Source of the DNA: Clostridium sp. UBA6758
Lineage (GTDB): Bacteria; Bacillota; Clostridia; Clostridiales; Clostridiaceae
NCBI GenBank assembly: GCA_002453475.1
Contig: DKGY01000016.1
Span: 24,550-35,470, forward strand
Reading direction: 5' to 3'
Length of the DNA stretch: 10,921 bases
A model generated the notes under the pieces. That model ran no database searches, had not been told where the DNA came from, and saw nothing but the letters and a program-made list of their open reading frames with translations. Shown piece by piece: positions 1-5,138 of the stretch (its first letter is position 1; the number at the start of each line of letters is the position of its first letter). The translations under genes were made by a program, and so were the position numbers.

Positions 1-147
1 TAATACTCCCATCTTCTTCAAAGTTGGAGTAAAGAGTTGCTACGTCCCTGGATAATGATTTCCCCTAAAGGACAACGAATTCTAAGTATCGAAAATACTG
101 ATACTAATAATTCTGTTAGTAACCTTCGAAGAAGCTAAGAACTCTGT
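1..147 (-). ncRNA. Candidate structured RNA of unknown class, running off the window
   Basis: This stretch follows the stop codon of the rod gene and has no convincing reading frame. Read on the minus strand it can form four consecutive hairpins. (1) Bases 141-135 pair with 119-111, with an inner CTTC/GAAG stem. (2) GAATT at 113-109 and AGTATC at 105-100 pair with GATACT at 90-85 and AATTC at 81-77. Hairpins 1 and 2 share bases 113-111, so they compete there or stack end to end. (3) GTTG and TCCTT at 76-68 pair with AGGGA at 49-45 and CAAC at 39-36, leaving CGTAG at 44-40 bulged. (4) ACTCC at 30-26 pairs with GGAGT at 9-5. There is no T-run, so a simple terminator is unlikely. The strand is assumed from the operon direction, since the stems could also form from the other strand. 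I do not recognise the class. A riboswitch, or the 5' part of a group I intron or IStron, are guesses. Confidence 0.4.
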
Positions 148-930
148 TTATCTAGCATTACCTATTTCATTGACAGCCTTATCTAAAGTAGAATCTAAGA
201 TCTTTAAAATAGTTGTATTACTTTCAAAGTTTCTCATTACAGTCATCATGTTACTAGTTTCTTGAACTACGCTAACATTAGAGCCTTCAAGGGACTTATT
301 AACCACATAAGGATTATTAACAAAGGTTGGATTTGTTCCTTCAAAAAGGTTGTATGTAAATTCATTAAGATTTTCATATTTACCTTCGTTATTCTTTGGG
401 AAATTAACCACAGCTAATGTACCGGCTGCTCTTCCATCCACAGATATATTTCCTGCAACGTCTGCAGAAATACTTCCTTGACCTATATATATCGGTGCTA
501 GTCCATTTCCACTCCTACTAAGTACCCTATCTCCATTAGAAGTCACTAAATATCCTGAAGTGTCTACAGCAAAATGACCATCTCTTGTATAATAATTTGT
601 AGCTCCATTAGCGGTTTGTCTTTGAACTACAAAAAATCCTTCTCCCTGAAGGGCGAAATCAGTTGTTACTCCTGTATCCTTTATACTTCCTTGGGAAAAG
701 TTAGTGGTACGATCATTTATTTCTACTCCATTACTCATAGATCCAATGGTTACTCTTTTATTATCTTTTCCATCTTTATTAGAAATATATACCTCATCAA
801 AACTCTTCATTGACAATATCTGTGACTTATATCCTGTAGTGTTTATATTTGCTAGATTATTCATAATAGCACTTTGATTCTTTTCACTAGTAATTATTCC
901 AGAAGCTACTGTATACAACCCTCTAATCAT
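148..930 (-). CDS. flgF: Flagellar basal-body rod protein, FlgF/FlgG family (FlhO-like)
   Basis: This 260-residue protein is a structural subunit of the flagellar rod, which is exported through the type III gate and assembled outside the membrane. Residues 24-35 carry the rod-family signature (NNLAN then NTTGYK). A central motif TDFALQGEGFFVV lies at 90-102. The C-terminal rod segment begins with LEGSNV at 214-219 and ends in a helix (NMMTVMRNFE). The length fits FlgF/FlgG proteins. The end (LDKAVNEIGNAR) lacks the usual FlgG-type finish, so I lean to the FlgF/FlhO branch, but clostridial annotations often call this protein FlgG. A longer frame starts at GTG 939, but that codon directly abuts the ribosome binding site at 939-947, so ATG at 930 is the better start. 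The gene overlaps the preceding short frame by 8 nt. No second rod gene is visible in the 147 bases downstream. Confidence 0.9.
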   Translation of the reverse strand: MIRGLYTVASGIITSEKNQSAIMNNLANINTTGYKSQILSMKSFDEVYISNKDGKDNKRVTIGSMSNGVEINDRTTNFSQGSIKDTGVTTDFALQGEGFFVVQRQTANGATNYYTRDGHFAVDTSGYLVTSNGDRVLSRSGNGLAPIYIGQGSISADVAGNISVDGRAAGTLAVVNFPKNNEGKYENLNEFTYNLFEGTNPTFVNNPYVVNKSLEGSNVSVVQETSNMMTVMRNFESNTTILKILDSTLDKAVNEIGNAR

Positions 931-1153
931 TGTTTGCACCCGCCTTTATATCTATTTTAATCTGATCTGGATAACTCATTCCTAACTTTTTTGCTCTTAT
1001 TTCAATTTCACCATCACTAAGTTTATAATCTATTTTAGCAGGTATAGTAAAAATTACTCCCAAAATTATACCCATTCCTATACCAAACAAAACTTTTCTA
1101 TCACTTAAAACATTGATAAACTTTTTTATTTTAGATATAATTCTTTTATTAAT
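923..1153 (-). CDS. Short single-pass membrane protein, probable non-standard ATT start
   Basis: An open frame of about 76 codons fills the gap between the SwrB-like gene and the rod gene. It ends at TAG 925-923 and overlaps the rod start by 8 nt. It has no ATG, GTG or TTG near its 5' end. An ATT at 1153 lies 7 nt after a good ribosome binding site (AAAGGGTG, 1168-1161). The predicted protein has a basic N-terminus, a hydrophobic segment at about residues 21-38 (VLFGIGMGIILG and on), then a soluble tail with LSDGEIEIRAKKLGMSYP at 45-62. As far as I recall, short clostridial and bacillar membrane proteins (YceG-like) carry a similar tail. In-frame alternatives are TTG 1090 and ATG 1075, but both would cut into the hydrophobic segment. 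The protein-like composition and exact fit between neighbours support a real gene. The start and function are uncertain. Confidence 0.55.
   Translation of the reverse strand: MNKRIISKIKKFINVLSDRKVLFGIGMGIILGVIFTIPAKIDYKLSDGEIEIRAKKLGMSYPDQIKIDIKAGANND
939..947 (-). promoter_or_regulatory. Ribosome binding site that sets the rod-gene start
   Basis: The minus strand reads AAAGGCGGG, a near match to AAAGGAGG, and lies 8 nt before ATG 930. It leaves no room for initiation at GTG 939, so it decides between the two candidate starts. It also lies inside the 3' end of the upstream short frame, which suggests translational coupling. Confidence 0.7.
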
Positions 1154-1668
1154 AAGACTTCACCCTTTCCTATATTCAGACGTTGTGCTATGATATTTTC
1201 ACTTAAGCCCTCTCCTAATAGCTCTTTTACCTCTTCTACTTTTAAGCTATTACCTCTTATATCTTTTTTAGGATTACTGTCTTTCTCTTCTTCTTTTAAG
1301 TCATTCATTAATTCATCTATGTTCTCCCCTTGAATAAGTATATTATCATCTAATGAATCAACCTTATCTACCAAGGTGTTTATGTACTCATCATTACTAA
1401 TATTTTTTTTCGAATCATCGCTTTTTTCTAATAATTCTTCTTTAATAAATTCAGTATAATTTTCTTTTTTCAAATCACTTATTTCTCTTTGTAATTCTGT
1501 AATTGTTTTAGCAAACTCACTTCTTATTTCAATGAGTCTCATATCTACTTCATCTATATTAGATTCTGCATCTATTATAGCTTTCTTAAAGTTATTTTCT
1601 TCTCTTATTATAGCCCTTATATTTGTAGCAATTAAAGCCACTCCAATAATAATTAATAAAATATACAT
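1126..1668 (-). CDS. swrB: SwrB-like (YlxL/DUF6115-type) membrane protein
   Basis: This protein of 180 residues opens with a membrane segment (about residues 1-18). A long charged, probably coiled-coil region follows (about 20-75), then an acidic linker (about 85-135). A compact C-terminal segment (about 140-180) contains EEVKELLGEGLSENIIAQRLNIGKGEVLLIK split over two helices, like a small helix-turn-helix fold. This layout, the size and the position directly after the sigma-28 gene match Bacillus subtilis SwrB. SwrB is a single-pass membrane protein that promotes activation of the flagellar type III export apparatus. The assignment is by architecture and synteny, since the middle of the protein is too low in complexity to compare by eye. 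The start ATG 1668 has a ribosome binding site (AGGTGGG) 3 nt upstream, which is rather close. It begins 15 nt after the sigma-factor stop. Confidence 0.7.
   Translation of the reverse strand: MYILLIIIGVALIATNIRAIIREENNFKKAIIDAESNIDEVDMRLIEIRSEFAKTITELQREISDLKKENYTEFIKEELLEKSDDSKKNISNDEYINTLVDKVDSLDDNILIQGENIDELMNDLKEEEKDSNPKKDIRGNSLKVEEVKELLGEGLSENIIAQRLNIGKGEVLLIKELYLK
1161..1168 (-). promoter_or_regulatory. Ribosome binding site inside the SwrB-like gene, serving the short membrane-protein frame
   Basis: The minus strand reads AAAGGGTG within the codons for GKGEV near the 3' end of the SwrB-like gene. The spacing of 7 nt to ATT 1153 is ideal. It may be a chance match created by those codons. 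Confidence 0.4.
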
Positions 1669-1683
1669 ATTCCCACCTATCTT

Positions 1684-2418
1684 CTATGACTTAATGTCAT
1701 ATTGGAGTTTTTCAATTTCTTTTCTTAAATTCAAAATTGCTCTACTGTGAAGTTGACAAACCCTTGATTCTGATACCTCTAATACTTCTCCCACTTGTTT
1801 TAAAGTAAGCTTTTCAAAGTAGTATAAATTTAATATAAGTCTATCTCTTTCCTTTAGATTATCTAATCCTCTCCTTAAGTATTCTAACATTTCTTTTTCT
1901 TCCAATGACCTTTGTGGAGACGGACTTTTAGTATCTTCTATGGAATTAATTAAAGACATTTCCTCATCATCACCAAATAAAATAGTTTCTAAGGACATCA
2001 TTGAAATATAGTTTACATATCCCTGTATATCTGTAAGCTCCTTTAAACTTATTTCCATCCTTTCAGCTACTTCAGCATCCTTTGGTTCTCTGTAAAGCTT
2101 ATTTTGTAATTCTTCTACTACCTTATTATATCTATTAAGCTTATCGATTGCTCTTTTTGATATAGGGCTGTTTTTTCTTATTTCATCTATAATACTTCCA
2201 TTTATTCTTATGGCAGCATATGTGGAAAACTTCATACCCTTTGTGTCATCATACTTATTTATTGCATCCATAAGCCCAATCATTCCATAACTTATTAAGT
2301 CTTCATATTCAACATATTTATTCTTTCCTACTATAATCTTAGAAGCAATATACTTTACAAGTGGTATATTCTTTTTAATTATCTCTTCCCTAACATCTAG
2401 ATCACAAGCTACAGACAC
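1684..2418 (-). CDS. sigD: RNA polymerase sigma-28 factor (SigD/FliA/WhiG family)
   Basis: This 244-residue group 3 sigma factor directs RNA polymerase to late flagellar promoters (flagellin, motor, chemotaxis). Region 2 is clear at residues 39-80, with EDLISYGMIGLMDAI, KFSTYA and RINGSIIDEIR. Region 3 spans about 85-135. Region 4 at 185-235 has the DNA-recognition helix-turn-helix (LTLKQVGEVLEVSESRVCQLHSRA). The length is normal. The start is GTG at 2418, supported by TAGGAGGG at 2433-2426 with 7 nt spacing. An out-of-frame ATG at 2420 overlaps this GTG and runs only three codons. In B. subtilis sigD also sits near the end of the fla/che operon just before swrB, and the same pairing is kept here. 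An anti-sigma factor (FlgM) is not in the window. Confidence 0.96.
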   Translation of the reverse strand: MSVACDLDVREEIIKKNIPLVKYIASKIIVGKNKYVEYEDLISYGMIGLMDAINKYDDTKGMKFSTYAAIRINGSIIDEIRKNSPISKRAIDKLNRYNKVVEELQNKLYREPKDAEVAERMEISLKELTDIQGYVNYISMMSLETILFGDDEEMSLINSIEDTKSPSPQRSLEEKEMLEYLRRGLDNLKERDRLILNLYYFEKLTLKQVGEVLEVSESRVCQLHSRAILNLRKEIEKLQYDIKS

Positions 2419-2425
2419 ATCAGTT

Positions 2426-2433
2426 CCCTCCTA
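2426..2433 (-). promoter_or_regulatory. sigD ribosome binding site fused to the ycgR stop codon
   Basis: TAGGAGGG begins with the TAG stop of the PilZ gene and supplies a near-perfect ribosome binding site for GTG 2418. Terminating ribosomes would sit on the initiation site of sigD, so coupled translation is likely. Confidence 0.7.
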
Positions 2434-3090
2434 CTTTGTTTTCATTAGCTTTCTCATATTCTGAAAAATAAACTGTATTATGCTTTCTCTTACCTTAGCA
2501 TCAATATATTTAAATTTTACTCCATATATATGTTCATTTTTATTTTGGGTTTCATCTCTAACTATTTTACCTAATGCTAAAATGTCTTGGTTATTAATCT
2601 TAGTATTCAGCATGACTAGTTGTCCTAAATTAAGACTTTCTTTTACTTTTATTCTAATACCTCCGCCACTTAAGTCTAGGGTTTGTCCTTCTCTATAATC
2701 ACAGTTTTCAATATCTCTAAGCATGCTCTCATTATATTTATCTATAGGGAGATATTTTACCTTGTTCATAAATGGAATTCTTACATAGTCTCTTCTTTGT
2801 ACCTTCTTTAGTTCACTTTCTCTTTCCAAGATAATCATAGCTATATTATCAAACTTTCTTCCCTTGACTTTAGCCTGGAAGCTATATATATTGCCTTTTC
2901 CATCATTATAATTACACGTAATTGTATCTCCAGTGGTTAAGGGATAACTTATGCCATTTAATATAGGTGTAGCAATAGCTATATATATACCTTCTTCATC
3001 CATATCTTGAACTATAGATTTTGCTAATTCACAATTTTTCGTGTAAATCTCTATTTTATTATTGATTTCCATCATATTATTAGCCTTCAT
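2431..3090 (-). CDS. ycgR: YcgR/YpfB-type PilZ-domain c-di-GMP receptor
   Basis: The 219-residue protein has an N-terminal YcgR-like beta domain (about residues 8-90) and a C-terminal PilZ domain (about 95-215). The c-di-GMP binding residues are present. The arginine motif is at 99-104 (R99, R100 and R104 in QRRDYVR), and the second motif is DLSGGG at 139-144. Proteins of this family bind c-di-GMP and slow or stop the flagellar motor, as shown for E. coli YcgR and B. subtilis YpfB/DgrA. The action of this one is inferred. The start ATG 3090 has AGGAGG 5 nt upstream, built on the flhG stop. Two further methionines at residues 6 and 7 are less well placed. Its location between flhG and sigD ties its expression to the motility operon. 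Confidence 0.92.
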   Translation of the reverse strand: MKANNMMEINNKIEIYTKNCELAKSIVQDMDEEGIYIAIATPILNGISYPLTTGDTITCNYNDGKGNIYSFQAKVKGRKFDNIAMIILERESELKKVQRRDYVRIPFMNKVKYLPIDKYNESMLRDIENCDYREGQTLDLSGGGIRIKVKESLNLGQLVMLNTKINNQDILALGKIVRDETQNKNEHIYGVKFKYIDAKVRESIIQFIFQNMRKLMKTK

Positions 3091-3093
3091 GCT

Positions 3094-3102
3094 CTCCTCC
3101 TA
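3094..3102 (-). promoter_or_regulatory. ycgR ribosome binding site fused to the flhG stop codon
   Basis: TAGGAGGAG on the minus strand combines the flhG TAG stop with a consensus AGGAGG placed 5 nt before ATG 3090. The arrangement is the same as at the next junction (ycgR to sigD). Confidence 0.7.
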
Positions 3103-3966
3103 TGAAAAAATATTAAGCATTTTTTTAAATATACCTTGTATGCTATTGCCCTTATTATAGTTTATACCTTCTAACTCCTTTGCAATAGCTTCAATGTTTT
3201 CACTTACTTCACTTTTAGGAAAGGACAATACCACAGGTCTTTGCATCCTAACAGCCTGCACTAATTTTTTATCTTCTGCTACATTTCCTAAGTGCACTAA
3301 TTTAGCATCTAGAAATCTCTTTGCTGAACTATTAAGTCTATTAAAAGTATCATTTCCTTCTTCCTTAGTTAAAACCTTATTTACAATAACTTTGGCTCTA
3401 TTTTTCACATTATGACTACATATAGTTTTTAGTAAGCTGTATGCATCAGTTAATGCTGTTGGTTCTGGCGTAGTCACAATAAAAACTTCATGACTACATT
3501 CTATAAAAGCCATAACTGTCCTATTTATGCCAGCTCCTGTATCAATTAATATATAGTCGAAATCTTTAATTTCGCCTAGCTTATTAATTAATACTTCTCT
3601 TTGCTCCTTATTTAAATCATCTAATCTAGAAAGCCCTGTACCTCCACATAAAATTTTTATACCTAAAGGCCCATTTATAACTACATCATTAACGGATTTA
3701 TTATTTAATATTATATCAAATATGGTATATCTAGGTATAGTTCCTATTAAGACATCTACATTACCCATACCTAAGTCTGCATCAAGTACTAAGACCTTTT
3801 TCCCTAGTTTTTTAAGAGAAATTGCTAAATTAATTACCATGTTACTTTTACCTACTCCTCCCTTACCGGAAGTTATGGTAAAAATTTTAGTATTTTTATT
3901 GTTTTCTTCAATATTCTCTTGCTCTTCAAATACCATCTGTCTTAATCTTGAAGCCTGGTCTAACAT
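3100..3966 (-). CDS. flhG: MinD-type ATPase FlhG (YlxH/FleN)
   Basis: This 288-residue ParA/MinD-family ATPase controls flagellum number and position together with FlhF. The extreme N-terminus has DQASRLR (residues 3-9). This is the conserved FlhG helix motif known to stimulate FlhF GTPase activity. A deviant Walker A motif GKGGVGKS lies at 34-41, with both the signature and catalytic lysines. DADLGMGNVD at 62-71 and IDTGAG at 141-146 complete the nucleotide site. The last 16 residues (GIFKKMLNIF) form a likely amphipathic membrane-targeting helix, as in MinD. ATG 3966 overlaps the flhF stop (ATGTTAG), so the pair is translationally coupled. Its length and motifs appear intact. Confidence 0.95.
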   Translation of the reverse strand: MLDQASRLRQMVFEEQENIEENNKNTKIFTITSGKGGVGKSNMVINLAISLKKLGKKVLVLDADLGMGNVDVLIGTIPRYTIFDIILNNKSVNDVVINGPLGIKILCGGTGLSRLDDLNKEQREVLINKLGEIKDFDYILIDTGAGINRTVMAFIECSHEVFIVTTPEPTALTDAYSLLKTICSHNVKNRAKVIVNKVLTKEEGNDTFNRLNSSAKRFLDAKLVHLGNVAEDKKLVQAVRMQRPVVLSFPKSEVSENIEAIAKELEGINYNKGNSIQGIFKKMLNIFS

Positions 3967-5138
3967 ATACTATTTTCCCCTAACACCAATTTTATTATCT
4001 CAGCCTCCAATGGCACCTTTATATCATCTGGTACATTCTGTCCTAGAGTAATAAATTTAATAGGAACCTGAGTCCTTCTACATATATTTAATATAGAACC
4101 ATAAGTTGAAGTTTCATCTAGCTTAGTAAGTATTAATCCCTTATATTTTATATTAGAAAATCCTTTAGCTATGATGTCCATGTCACCACTCTTAGTAGTA
4201 GCACTTACTACTAAATAAGCATTATCTACCTTTGCCTTATCTAAAAAAGCCTTTAGTTCCAATACTTGCATAGTATTCTTACTACTTCTACCAGTAGTAT
4301 CTAATAGAATTACATCACATTCTTTCATTGAGTTTATTGCTTCTTCCATCTCAGTTAGTGAAAATACCACTTTGAAATCTATATTCATAATATCTGCGTA
4401 GGTTTTTAACTGCTCCACTGCGCCTATTCTATAGGTATCCACAGTTATTAAACCTACCTTTTTCTTTTTTACAATGGCTAAATCCCCTGCTAGCTTTGCT
4501 ATAGTTGTAGTTTTCCCGACTCCTGTAGGACCAACTAAAGCCACGATGCCATTTATTTCACTTGAATCTATTTTTATACTAGATTTAAGCTCCTCTACAA
4601 TTCCATTCATGATTTCATCAATGGAAGATACTTTTTTACTTAATTTAATAGTTTCAATTAATTCTTCAACTATATCCTTGGATACATCCAATTCTCTAAG
4701 TCTTTCCTTAGCCTCATTAAAATAAATTTCATTAGAGCTGCACTTTTCTTGCTGCAATTGATTTTCTTCTTGATTGTTTTTATTTGAACCTTCTAATTTA
4801 ATTTCCTCATTGATAGGATTATTATTTTGAGAAGAAAAATAGGAATCAATAAGACTCTTCATTGTTTCAACTTCTTGTCTTAGCTCCAATTCATCATTTT
4901 TCACTATTTCCACTGGTAAAATACTCTTATTGCTTATTTCTTTATCATCACAACTTAAGTCATTAGATTTAGATTCAACAGCTGCCGTTATCTCCACTAC
5001 TTTAGGAGAAAATAAACCTTTAATACCAGGCTTTCTTATAACCCTTTGACTTATAATTACAGCATCTTTACCTAATTCCTTACCTATCTTACTTAATGCT
5101 TCCTTCATACTAGAAGCTACATATTTCTTTATAATCAT
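3960..5138 (-). CDS. flhF: SRP-type GTPase FlhF
   Basis: FlhF is a signal-recognition-particle-like GTPase that marks where the basal body assembles. The 392 residues show the three expected parts. A basic N-terminal B domain spans about 1-55. A variable, Asn/Gln/Glu-rich linker spans about 56-135. The NG GTPase domain spans about 140-392. The P-loop GPTGVGKTTT is at 203-212, DTYRIGAVEQLKTYA at 234-248, DTTGR at 280-284, TKLDE at 338-342 and the closing GQNVPDD at 366-372. All GTP-binding motifs are present. ATG 5138 shares one base with the flhA stop (TAATG). Its ribosome binding site (AAGGAG) lies about 13 nt upstream inside flhA, which is long and suggests reliance on coupling. Confidence 0.96.
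   Translation of the reverse strand: MIIKKYVASSMKEALSKIGKELGKDAVIISQRVIRKPGIKGLFSPKVVEITAAVESKSNDLSCDDKEISNKSILPVEIVKNDELELRQEVETMKSLIDSYFSSQNNNPINEEIKLEGSNKNNQEENQLQQEKCSSNEIYFNEAKERLRELDVSKDIVEELIETIKLSKKVSSIDEIMNGIVEELKSSIKIDSSEINGIVALVGPTGVGKTTTIAKLAGDLAIVKKKKVGLITVDTYRIGAVEQLKTYADIMNIDFKVVFSLTEMEEAINSMKECDVILLDTTGRSSKNTMQVLELKAFLDKAKVDNAYLVVSATTKSGDMDIIAKGFSNIKYKGLILTKLDETSTYGSILNICRRTQVPIKFITLGQNVPDDIKVPLEAEIIKLVLGENSIC

Noticed and set aside
18..134. Minus-strand frame of 38 codons (ending TGA 20-18), and a second open frame of about 21 codons at the window edge (62-1)
   Set aside because: Neither has a start codon with a ribosome binding site, and both run through the strong hairpins. 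They fit chance reading of a structured RNA better than a gene.
1..147. Rho-independent terminator for the flagellar operon
   Set aside because: Hairpins are present, but none is GC-rich and followed by a T-run on either strand.
1..147. Known c-di-GMP-I or c-di-GMP-II riboswitch
   Set aside because: A GGGACG string recalls the c-di-GMP-I motif, but the other conserved blocks that I remember are missing and the helices do not fit. I could not run a covariance model.
574..813. Plus-strand reading frames throughout the window (for example here and at 3722-4051, 6348-6656 and 8704-9084)
   Set aside because: All lie opposite well-supported flagellar genes, lack family features and lack consistent ribosome binding sites.
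1121..1134. Programmed -1 frameshift joining the SwrB-like gene to the short membrane frame at an A-rich run
   Set aside because: The run of A residues lies mostly after the TAA stop of the SwrB-like frame, and the codons before the stop do not form a good slippery heptamer. Independent initiation is simpler.
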